Source: an uncultured Eubacteriales bacterium (GTDB lineage Bacteria > Bacillota > Clostridia > Oscillospirales > Acutalibacteraceae). From it: DNA of 10,944 nucleotides. Where the stretch lies: positions 1 through 10,944 of the forward strand of contig CARTIQ010000013.1 of the NCBI GenBank assembly GCA_949068525.1, given 5' to 3'. Below the pieces are notes generated by a model. The model was given only the letters and a program-made list of their open reading frames with translations, made no database searches and was not told the origin of the DNA. Shown here one piece after another: positions 5,832-10,944 of the stretch (positions are counted from its first letter, which is position 1; every line of letters starts with the position of its first letter). The translations under genes and the position numbers were made by a program.

Positions 5832-6548
5832 ATGCAAGAAAACAAACCAATTTTTGAAACACTATTTGAAGTCAATGTTAATGCGCATCTTGAAAACAAA
5901 AACGGCCTATCTTACCTATCCTGGCCGTACGCCTGGGCTGCAGTGAAAAAGCGATTCCCCGATGCGAACTATAAAATTCATCAGTTCGGCGAGGCGCATC
6001 TCCCCTACGTTTTCGATGAAGGCGTCGGCTACATGGTATTTACAGAAGTCACGATCGATAGCATGACCCATATGATGTGGCTTCCCGTGATGGACAGCGC
6101 GAACAAAGCGATGAAATCTGAAGGTTACATATACGACACCAAGTACAAGAAGGGCCTATCGGTTGAGCCGGCGAGCATGTTTGACGTGAATAAGGCAATC
6201 ATGCGGTGTTTGGTGAAAAACCTTGCGATGTTTGGTCTGGGACTGTACGTTTACAGCGGCGAAGATTTGCCGGAAATTGAAGTTGAGAAAATCAGTGCAA
6301 AGGACGCGAACATTTTAAGGCGGGTTGTCAATGACTTCGAAGATTCGGACAAGCTGTATCTTACACTGCTGAAAAAGTACAACGTTACGAGCTTCAAAGA
6401 GCTAACGGTTAAGCAGCGGGTGGAGATTTTGGAGGGGCTGAATCAGATGGCGGCCGAAAAGAAGGCGAAGGAGGCGCAGGATGGAGATAAAGTTCACGGT
6501 GCCGGGAACACCGAAGGGCAAGCAAAGACCGAGAGTTTGCCGGATTAA
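5832..6548 (+). CDS. Single-strand annealing protein, DUF1071/Sak3 type
   Basis: This 238-aa protein matches the phage family DUF1071, which includes the Sak3 single-strand annealing proteins related in function to RecT and Erf. The recognisable parts are LFEVNVNAHLENKNGLSYLSW (11-31) with the following AWAAVKKRFPDA (34-45), and FDVNKAIMRCLVKNLAMFGLGLYVYSG (117-143). Such proteins anneal complementary strands during phage recombination and replication, together with SSB and a resolvase, both encoded just downstream. The C-terminal 60 residues are charged and probably disordered. GGAGGT at 5819-5824 stands 7 bases before the ATG. The last 68 bases overlap the RusA gene in another frame. The family call is by memory of motifs, and the exact Sak subgroup is less sure. 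Confidence 0.85.
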   Translation: MQENKPIFETLFEVNVNAHLENKNGLSYLSWPYAWAAVKKRFPDANYKIHQFGEAHLPYVFDEGVGYMVFTEVTIDSMTHMMWLPVMDSANKAMKSEGYIYDTKYKKGLSVEPASMFDVNKAIMRCLVKNLAMFGLGLYVYSGEDLPEIEVEKISAKDANILRRVVNDFEDSDKLYLTLLKKYNVTSFKELTVKQRVEILEGLNQMAAEKKAKEAQDGDKVHGAGNTEGQAKTESLPD

Positions 6549-6900
6549 TGGGCGGAGCATAACGTACACGCCCAAACAGACGGTGGAGTACGAAAGGCAG
6601 ATACGAGCGGCTTACAGCGCTGTCTCTGGTGTCAAGTTTGAAAAATGCATGCCACTTGAGATCGCGCTTCTTGCCCTTTTTGCGCCGCCTAAAAGCATCA
6701 GCCAGAAGGTGCGAGCTTTGATGCTGGGTGGCGAAATTCTGCCAAATAAGCGACCCGATGCCGATAATATCATCAAGGTCGTTCTAGATGCCTTAAACGG
6801 TGTGGCCTTCCATGACGACGGCCAAATTTGCAAAATCTATTTTGAGAAAATGTATGCAGAAACCCCGGAGATCCGGGTTTTAATAAAAAATATGGAGTGA
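6481..6900 (+). CDS. rusA: RusA-type Holliday junction resolvase
   Basis: This 139-aa protein is a RusA family endodeoxyribonuclease, which cuts four-way junctions as a dimer using Mg2+. Typical features are FTVPGTPKGKQRPR (5-18), NKRPDADNIIKVVLDALNG (89-107) and the DDGQI motif (112-116). Asp93, Asp95 and Asp112 or Asp113 would be the catalytic acids and Lys99 the conserved Lys, by comparison with E. coli RusA Asp70, Asp72, Asp91 and Lys76. The ATG is 6 bases after a perfect AAGGAGG (6468-6474) that lies inside the previous gene. The start is firm despite the 68-base overlap, because the PGTPKGKQRPR motif lies in the overlap. In context it resolves recombination or replication intermediates before packaging. 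Confidence 0.93.
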   Translation: MEIKFTVPGTPKGKQRPRVCRINGRSITYTPKQTVEYERQIRAAYSAVSGVKFEKCMPLEIALLALFAPPKSISQKVRALMLGGEILPNKRPDADNIIKVVLDALNGVAFHDDGQICKIYFEKMYAETPEIRVLIKNME

Positions 6901-6905
6901 TAAAA

Positions 6906-7310
6906 ATGAAAACATTAAAAATTTTTGATAACGATAAGGAAGTTTACAGAGGAAATTGCAGCGTCAACACGGTGATTCTTAGAGGCCGGATTTATAGTGA
7001 TTTGAGGGAAGTCCGCAAGGGAACGGCGAAGTTCTCGTTACAGCTTAGTAACGGCAAGGATAAGGTAACCGGCGAATGGAACCGGCCGACCTTTGCCGAC
7101 TGCACGGCGTTTGGAAAGACAGCACAGTGCATTTTAAAAGAGTATAAGCCAAAAGACGAGCTTTGGGCAATCGCTAAGTATTATTCAAAGCGGCAGAACG
7201 ACAAGGTTTATAAAGGCTTCATTATACAAGCCATCATAACGGATAAGAACCCCGTTGCACCTCAGAGTCCGGCACCTGCTAGTTTGGATGATGGTTACTT
7301 GCCGTTTTGA
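6906..7310 (+). CDS. SSB-like single-stranded DNA-binding protein
   Basis: This 134-aa protein has an OB-fold pattern near the N-terminus: SVNTVILRGRIYSDLREVRKG, then AKFSLQLSNGK and a WNRPTFADCTAFGKTA segment similar to the ...FxxvvaFGktAe part of SSB. A Pro-rich linker (PVAPQSPAPAS) precedes the acidic tip LDDGYLPF, the hallmark tail through which SSB recruits partner proteins. It is shorter and more divergent than host SSB (about 150-175 aa), typical of phage versions. It would coat single strands for the annealing protein and replisome. I choose ATG 6906, 8 bases after GGAG, over a GTG at 6897 that overlaps the rusA stop and would have no ribosome site. Confidence 0.85.
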   Translation: MKTLKIFDNDKEVYRGNCSVNTVILRGRIYSDLREVRKGTAKFSLQLSNGKDKVTGEWNRPTFADCTAFGKTAQCILKEYKPKDELWAIAKYYSKRQNDKVYKGFIIQAIITDKNPVAPQSPAPASLDDGYLPF

Positions 7311-7322
7311 GGAGGCTTTCTG

Positions 7323-8105
7323 ATGCAAAAAGATTTTAAAGGTGTATGGATACCGCGAGAAATCTGGTGTTTAAGTGACTTGAATGTCTCTGAAAAAATA
7401 GTCTTATCTGTGGCAAATACCCTCTCAGAACAAGACGATGGTTGCTTTGCAAATAACGAATATTTTGCAAAACTCCTAAACTTGAGCAAAGGACGAATCT
7501 CAAAAATAATAAACTTGCTAGTGAAAAAAGGTTATTTAAAAACTGATTTTTCCTATTACTCGGAGATAAGAAAAGTCGAAAAAAGAAAAATAAAAGTGTG
7601 CATAGAAGGTGGTTGTTTAGAACCACAAAATGGTGATTTTGAGGTCGAAAATAACCAGGGGTATAGTTGCAAACAACCATACCCCCTAGTCGCAAACGAC
7701 CAGGATATAAAAAATATATATAAAATAAATTATAATAATTCTTCGTCGCAACTTTCTGAAACCGAAAAAAATCAGGAAGCCGAAAAGCTAAAAGTTGACG
7801 ACAAGACGATTAAGGCAAGCAAAAAATTCGAGGTTGACAGTGAGCCATATAAATTGGCGCTGTATCTTGAAGACTGCATCAGATTTAATGAGCCGAAATT
7901 TCCACAAAGTGAGCAGCGGCGCCAACGCTGGGCAAAGGACATTGACCAAATGCTGCGAATGGACAAAATCGACCCGGACGAAGCAGCTGCAGCAATCGCA
8001 TGGAGCCAGAAGGATTTGTTTTGGCGCAGTAACATTTTATCCGGGAAAAAGCTGCGGGAGAAGTATCCACAGTTGTTAATGAAAATGAATCAAAAAAAGA
8101 GGTGA
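7323..8105 (+). CDS. Phage replisome organizer (winged-helix replication initiator)
   Basis: This 260-aa protein has an N-terminal winged helix-turn-helix (about residues 20-75: SEKIVLSVANTLSEQDDG, then NNEYFAKLLNLSKGRISKIINLLVKKGYL). A low-complexity linker (about 95-165) follows, and a C-terminal helical domain (about 170-258) carries WAKDIDQMLRMDKIDPDE and FWRSNILSGKKLREKY, as in phage replisome organizers and DnaD-like helicase-loading partners. By analogy with lambda O and TP901-1 Rep, the N-terminal domain binds the origin and the C-terminal part recruits the helicase encoded next. The linker-coding DNA contains the probable origin itself, which may explain its odd composition (KNIYKINYNNSSSQ from an all-AT stretch). 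GAGGAGG at 7309-7315 sets the start and overlaps the SSB stop codon. Confidence 0.85.
   Translation: MQKDFKGVWIPREIWCLSDLNVSEKIVLSVANTLSEQDDGCFANNEYFAKLLNLSKGRISKIINLLVKKGYLKTDFSYYSEIRKVEKRKIKVCIEGGCLEPQNGDFEVENNQGYSCKQPYPLVANDQDIKNIYKINYNNSSSQLSETEKNQEAEKLKVDDKTIKASKKFEVDSEPYKLALYLEDCIRFNEPKFPQSEQRRQRWAKDIDQMLRMDKIDPDEAAAAIAWSQKDLFWRSNILSGKKLREKYPQLLMKMNQKKR
7610..7702. repeat. Four 16-bp dyad iterons inside the initiator gene
   Basis: The copies are TGGTTGTTTAGAACCA (7610-7625, reverse), AGGTCGAAAATAACCA (7642-7657), TAGTTGCAAACAACCA (7664-7679) and TAGTCGCAAACGACCA (7687-7702). The last three are spaced 22 and 23 bases apart, about two helical turns. Copies three and four differ at two positions that pair in the dyad (GTTG/CAAC against GTCG/CGAC). 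Copy three sits within a larger inverted repeat GGGGTAT/ATACCCC (7658-7664, 7679-7685). Confidence 0.75.
7705..7740. other. AT-only stretch, probable DNA unwinding element
   Basis: Thirty-six consecutive bases contain only A and T, starting two bases after the last iteron. Iterons next to such a tract inside the initiator gene match the plan of the lambda origin within gene O. The whole origin would span about 7610-7740. Confidence 0.65.
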
Positions 8106-8111
8106 AGCTAA

Positions 8112-9479
8112 ATGCATGCAATTGAATCCGCACAAACCGCGGAACAGTCGGTAATTGGAGCGATAATTTTAGATGAGAAGTCCTTGAGCGCTGTGATTGA
8201 CATCATAAAGCCTGAGGATTTTTATTTTGCAGAATTGAAAGCCTGCTACGAAGCCATTTTGGAGCTATCAAGAAACGGCAAACCAATTGACTTTGTGACT
8301 GTTCTAACACGGGTAACCGCAGATGGAGCCCATGATAAAGCCATGATGAAAAAATTGTTGCTGCGATGCACCGAAATTACGCCGTCTATTCGCAATATCG
8401 AGCAATACGCAAAAATCGTGGCAAACTCGCATAAAGCCAGGAAATTGCAGGAAACCTTCCAGGCTTACATGCTTGACGGAGTAAGCGCTGAAAACGTTGA
8501 TGAAGTCACGGAAAAAGCCATGTCAGAGCTCTTTGAAATCGCAAAAACCAGAACTTCAAAAAAGCTGAAAAACATCGGAGACGTCGGCCTTCAGCTGTTT
8601 GATGATTATAGCAAAAGTGAAGAAGATACGATCCGCATTGATACGGGGTTTAGCAAGCTAGATGGTTTCTTAAAGGGCATGAGTGCGGGCAATTTGATAA
8701 TTCTCGCAGCCAGGCCTAAGGTAGGTAAGACATCCTTTGCCCTGTCAATTGCTGAAAACGCAGCTATGATGGGAAAAACAGTTGCTTTTTACAGCCTTGA
8801 AATGGGAAACCGAGAAATCTACGAGCGCCTGCTTTCAAAAAGGGCTCCGATAGCGATGAATACGCTGATTGACCGCAAGTTCAAGGACAAAAAAAGGCCG
8901 CCCAAAATACGAACTGAAGAAGTCAATAAAATCGCTGAAACCATCGATGGAACTTACAAGTTACCGATAAAAATCAACGATAACCCCGCATGTACGGTAA
9001 ATGATATTCGATTAGAGACGAGAATGCTCAATAATTTGGGCCTAATCGTGGTTGATTACCTTCAATTGATGCGTAGCAGCAGACGTTATGATACCAGGAA
9101 CTTAGAGATTGGCTCTATTTGCCGGGATTTAAAATGTTTGGCTTCAGAATTGGGCGTACCGGTGCTGTGTTTATCGCAGCTAAACCGAGTAAGCGATGAG
9201 AACTCAAGGCCGAGCCCTTCAGAACTCAGGGATAGCGGCAGCATCGAGCAGGACGCTAACAAAGTGATTTTGATGTGGTGCATCGAAAAGAATTTGGATG
9301 AACGAGGGCGCATAGAATCTAAAACCATCGGCGTAGATGTGGCTTTGAATAGGCGTGGCACAACGGGTGTCACGCTTTTTGATTTTAACGGCAATTACAT
9401 GCGGTTTGTTGAACTTGACCGCGTTTACGAAGAAGAAAAAAGTTTTCCGGCTTGGAGCAACAAAGCAGGCAAAAGGTAG
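8112..9479 (+). CDS. dnaB: Replicative DNA helicase, DnaB family
   Basis: This 455-aa protein has full length for the family. The N-terminal domain (SAQTAEQSVIGAIILDEKSL, 6-25, through about 105) mediates hexamer and primase contacts. The RecA-like motor starts with IRIDTGFSKLDGFLKGMSAGNL (175-195). Walker A is ARPKVGKTS (200-208), where the usual ARPSMGKT Ser-Met is Lys-Val. Walker B is LIVVDYLQLM (311-320), and the following motifs are LSQLNR (354-359) and ELRDSGSIEQDAN (371-383). It unwinds DNA 5' to 3' at the fork, loaded by the replisome organizer encoded just upstream. The ATG follows an AGAGGTGA site. A phage-own helicase suggests that replication is largely independent of host DnaC. 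Confidence 0.95.
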   Translation: MHAIESAQTAEQSVIGAIILDEKSLSAVIDIIKPEDFYFAELKACYEAILELSRNGKPIDFVTVLTRVTADGAHDKAMMKKLLLRCTEITPSIRNIEQYAKIVANSHKARKLQETFQAYMLDGVSAENVDEVTEKAMSELFEIAKTRTSKKLKNIGDVGLQLFDDYSKSEEDTIRIDTGFSKLDGFLKGMSAGNLIILAARPKVGKTSFALSIAENAAMMGKTVAFYSLEMGNREIYERLLSKRAPIAMNTLIDRKFKDKKRPPKIRTEEVNKIAETIDGTYKLPIKINDNPACTVNDIRLETRMLNNLGLIVVDYLQLMRSSRRYDTRNLEIGSICRDLKCLASELGVPVLCLSQLNRVSDENSRPSPSELRDSGSIEQDANKVILMWCIEKNLDERGRIESKTIGVDVALNRRGTTGVTLFDFNGNYMRFVELDRVYEEEKSFPAWSNKAGKR

Positions 9480-9522
9480 AAACACGAGACTTTAAAAAAA
9501 TAATTTTGAGAGGACAAAAAAG

Positions 9523-9852
9523 ATGAACAATTTAACAGTATTTAAAAATCAGGACTTCGGAGAAGTCAGAACGGTGACAATCAACGATGAGCCGTATTTT
9601 GTGGGAAAGGATGTTGCGTTAATTTTAGGATATAAAGACCCATCTGATGCTTTAAAACGGCATGTTGACGAGGATGATAAGCTGACCCGGTGTTTTGCCG
9701 ACTCAGGTCAAAACCGCGAAATGTACGTCATCAACGAGAGCGGACTTTACAGCCTTATTTTGTCAAGCAAGTTACCACTTATCTACGATTTGCTGAAGGA
9801 AGACGGGACATATCCTCAGATGGAGCGCGATCAGCTGGAAGGTCAAGTGTAA
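9523..9852 (+). CDS. BRO-N domain antirepressor, truncated
   Basis: This 109-aa product starts with a nearly complete BRO-N domain (about 4-85: LTVFKNQDFGEVRTVTINDEPYFVGKDVALILGYKDPSDAL, then the segment around YVINESGLYSLILSSKLP). In phage antirepressors this domain binds DNA or repressor and is followed by a KFKRWVT...LPSIRK segment and a KilA-C or ORF6C domain. Here the match stops at SSKLP, and the remaining 24 residues (LIYDLLKEDGTYPQMERDQLEGQV) look unrelated. This suggests a deletion that joined the antirepressor to the end of another small gene. GAGAGGAC upstream is an acceptable ribosome site. The product may be non-functional or work as a DNA-binding fragment. Its location between helicase and regulator genes is unusual for an antirepressor. 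Confidence 0.8.
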   Translation: MNNLTVFKNQDFGEVRTVTINDEPYFVGKDVALILGYKDPSDALKRHVDEDDKLTRCFADSGQNREMYVINESGLYSLILSSKLPLIYDLLKEDGTYPQMERDQLEGQV

Positions 9853-9914
9853 ACATTACGGGAGAAGCGGTAATGGAGGTTTTTTATGACGCAAAAGGAA
9901 TTGTCTCAGCTTAA
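9778..9914 (+). pseudogene. Possible frameshifted remnant of a small phage gene
   Basis: After the BRO-N break the frame reads LIYDLLKEDGTYPQMERDQLEGQ and stops at 9850-9852. Moving to the frame one base back (-1) near 9843-9855 continues as ITGEAVMEVFYDAKGIVSA and stops at 9914. Together these read like the C-terminal part of one small acidic phage protein with a single indel. The call rests on the look of the translation only. The tail also overlaps the start of the next gene, which could mean that part of it is simply non-coding. Confidence 0.3.
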
Positions 9915-10278
9915 TTGCTTAAGGCAGGAAATTTTAGAAATTCAAGGCCGTATAAGAGTGCTGGAGGCTTTGGCAACAAAGTGTACTGCCCAGATTTCAG
10001 ATATGCCAAGACCTCAAGCAATTAACGACAAAATTGGCAAGTATACAGTACAGATCGCAGATTTGAAAGCTGAACTTGAAATTAAGGCATATCGCTGCTA
10101 CCGAGAGTTTTTAAGGTTGAATCGATATATTGAGGGAGTTGAGGACAGGCAAATGCGAATGATCCTTGCGCTTCGATACATACAGGGCCTTACCTGGAGG
10201 CAGATCGCTTATAAAATCGGCAAGAACGATGAACAATACCCGCGCAAGAAGCACAACGCTTTTTTAGGAAAAAATTAA
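9886..10278 (+). CDS. DUF1492/sigma-70 region 4-like phage transcription regulator
   Basis: This 130-aa protein has an N-terminal coiled-coil-like half (about 5-80: ELSQLNCLRQEILEIQGRIRVLEAL, later IGKYTVQIADLKAELEIKA). A helix-turn-helix follows at about 92-120, reading MRMILALRYIQGLTWRQIAYKIG, as in sigma-70 region 4 and in the DUF1492/ArpU/RinA-type regulators that switch on late phage genes. Their position just before HNH and terminase genes is the same. The ATG follows GGAGG with a 6-base spacer. It likely acts on one or both promoters seen downstream, at 10292-10325 and 10897-10925. Subfamily placement is from memory of the EQYPRRKHN-like tail. Transcription regulation is well supported by the fold pattern, and the specific target is inferred. 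Confidence 0.8.
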   Translation: MTQKELSQLNCLRQEILEIQGRIRVLEALATKCTAQISDMPRPQAINDKIGKYTVQIADLKAELEIKAYRCYREFLRLNRYIEGVEDRQMRMILALRYIQGLTWRQIAYKIGKNDEQYPRKKHNAFLGKN

Positions 10279-10291
10279 AAAATTTTTCAAG

Positions 10292-10325
10292 AAATACGAA
10301 AAATACGAAATAGATATGCTATAAT
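10292..10325 (+). promoter_or_regulatory. Extended -10 promoter with 9-bp tandem repeat
   Basis: TGCTATAAT (10317-10325) is a consensus extended -10. No good -35 stands 17 bases away. Instead the 9-mer AAATACGAA occurs twice head-to-tail (10292-10300, 10301-10309), ending 10 bases before the -10. This is the place expected for an activator, such as the regulator encoded directly upstream. Transcription should begin near 10332. Confidence 0.65.
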
Positions 10326-10331
10326 GATAAC

Positions 10332-10450
10332 GTGGATAAATTTTCACATTTTCATAATGGCAGAGGCCTAAGGAGCTCTCTGAATTTCTCCTTTCATAGT
10401 TTAATATACAAAAGGAATCACACAGCATTTGTGTGGTTCCTTTGCTTTTT
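10332..10450 (+). ncRNA. Candidate structured small RNA or leader with pseudoknot
   Basis: A stand-alone unit of about 119 nt is framed by a promoter and a terminator and has no reasonable ORF. A 5-bp hairpin lies at 10332-10347. CAGAG (10361-10365) can pair with CTCTG (10378-10382), while AAGGAG (10370-10375) in its loop can pair with CTCCTT (10388-10393). This makes an H-type pseudoknot with connecting loops of 4, 2 and 5 nt. A terminator hairpin closes it. No known family is recognised. Alternatively it is the attenuated leader of the HNH and later genes. Confidence 0.4.
10411..10450 (+). terminator. Strong hairpin/terminator before the HNH gene
   Basis: A 14-bp stem (10411-10424 with 10430-10443, core CACACA/TGTGTG, one G-U pair) closes the loop GCATT. 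It is followed by GCTTTTT, so the tract TTTGCTTTTT (10441-10450) forms the U-run. It has A's upstream of the G/C part. It would end the short RNA or reduce read-through into the HNH gene. Confidence 0.7.
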
Positions 10451-10468
10451 GGGAAGGGGCGTTTATTA

Positions 10469-10900
10469 ATTCAAAAATCATGCAAATATTGCGGTAAAAT
10501 CCATGATGAAGGGCAAGTGTGCATTAACAAACCGAGCAAACGTAAGAAGATTGACGATGCAGTGCGGTTTAGGAACAGCACAGTCTGGCACAGAAAACGG
10601 CAGCAAATCAAGGAACGAGACTGCTATTTGTGTCAAGTGTGCATCAGAGAACTGTATGGAACCCACCGTAAATACAATTACGAGGGACTGCAAGTTCACC
10701 ACGCGGTGCCCGTCAATTCTAGCGAAGAGCTGCGGCTTGACAGCAGCAATCTGATTACACTGTGCTCAAAGCATCATGCGATGTGTGACAAAGGCGAAAT
10801 ACCATACGGGAAGGTCAAGCAAATAATCTTAGAACAAGAAAAAATTATCGGGGAGCATAAGATTTATCCAGATATCATGCTAAATATTGCAAAAACTTGA
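10469..10900 (+). CDS. HNH endonuclease (terminase-associated type)
   Basis: The N-terminus carries a Cys-rich knuckle (CKYCGKIHDEGQVC). RNSTVWHRKRQQIKERDCYLCQVC, LQVHHAVPV and a LDSSNLITLCSKHHAMCDKGEIP segment follow, forming a complete HNH/zinc-finger nuclease core. Such proteins usually sit beside the small terminase gene and assist DNA packaging; the terminase would be just beyond the window. The start is uncertain. Homology begins about where I place it, and GGGAAGGGG (10451-10459) lies 9 bases before an ATT codon at 10469, a rare start. GTG 10433 and TTG 10442 are in frame but sit within the terminator stem without a ribosome site, and would add 12 or 9 residues. The stop codon overlaps the next -35 box. 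The gene body is sound; only the start may be altered. Confidence 0.85.
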   Translation: MQKSCKYCGKIHDEGQVCINKPSKRKKIDDAVRFRNSTVWHRKRQQIKERDCYLCQVCIRELYGTHRKYNYEGLQVHHAVPVNSSEELRLDSSNLITLCSKHHAMCDKGEIPYGKVKQIILEQEKIIGEHKIYPDIMLNIAKT

Positions 10901-10925
10901 CAAATTAGACAAATTACGGTATAAT
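10897..10925 (+). promoter_or_regulatory. Consensus sigma-A promoter for downstream (late) genes
   Basis: TTGACA (10897-10902) and TATAAT (10920-10925) are perfect and have a 17-base spacer. The -35 overlaps the HNH stop codon. The 9-mer GACAAATTA is repeated head-to-tail (10899-10907, 10908-10916) across the -35 and spacer, a likely repressor or activator site. The last 19 bases of the window hold nothing further. Confidence 0.85.
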
Positions 10926-10944
10926 GTACTCGAATTATAGAAAA

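Noticed and set aside
7336..8133. Several open frames opposite or shifted to the replisome organizer gene
   Set aside because: Shadows of the coding strand without ribosome sites or recognisable domains.
1..10944. CRISPR array, insertion sequence, toxin-antitoxin or defence genes
   Set aside because: No spaced repeats, transposase motifs or typical gene pairs. The only repeats are the iterons and short promoter repeats.

Overview
The window looks like chromosome of a low-GC, spore-forming Clostridia-type Firmicute (Ruminococcaceae/Oscillospirales-like by feel, not by any search) joined to the early half of a temperate tailed-phage genome. The pointers are strong AGGAGG-type ribosome sites, an Asn tRNA with encoded CCA, a SpoIID-like/peptidoglycan-binding gene set, and a phage replication module of the kind seen in Firmicutes siphoviruses.

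Host part (1 to about 4970). A small inorganic pyrophosphatase-like gene and tRNA-Asn(GUU) point right and end at a clear terminator. About 345 bases without a convincing gene follow. Next come three leftward genes, upstream to downstream: a 127-aa beta-rich protein with a TTG start, a 480-aa protein with a SpoIID-like N-terminus and three peptidoglycan-binding repeats, and a 177-aa protein with two more such repeats, coupled by an ATGA overlap. Diverging from them is a glutamine-dependent asparagine synthetase gene. Its good start is a GTG that places the catalytic Cys at position 2. Homology stops abruptly near base 4970, so roughly the last 130 residues are missing.

Phage part (about 4970 to the end). 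All genes point right and are tightly packed: a 17-codon ORF, two small membrane proteins, a small Cys-rich putative zinc-binding protein, a DUF1071/Sak3-type single-strand annealing protein, a RusA Holliday junction resolvase (68-base overlap), an SSB-like protein, a winged-helix replisome organizer, a DnaB-type helicase, a cut-down BRO-N antirepressor, a DUF1492/sigma-70-region-4-like regulator, and an HNH endonuclease of the type usually found next to terminase genes. Together the early genes would open an origin, load a helicase, coat and anneal single strands and resolve junctions. The regulator and HNH gene mark the switch to packaging and late genes, which would lie beyond the window. 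No integrase or lysogeny repressor is visible.

The most interesting non-gene signals are four. First, a probable replication origin sits inside the replisome organizer gene: four 16-bp dyad repeats, two of which differ only by paired, symmetry-preserving changes, beside a 36-bp stretch with no G or C. Second, a compact unit between the regulator and HNH genes has an extended -10 promoter, a predicted H-type pseudoknot and a strong terminator hairpin, and may be an undescribed small RNA or leader of about 119 nt. Third, the asparagine synthetase is interrupted at the phage boundary. Fourth, a consensus promoter at the right edge overlaps a 9-bp tandem repeat.
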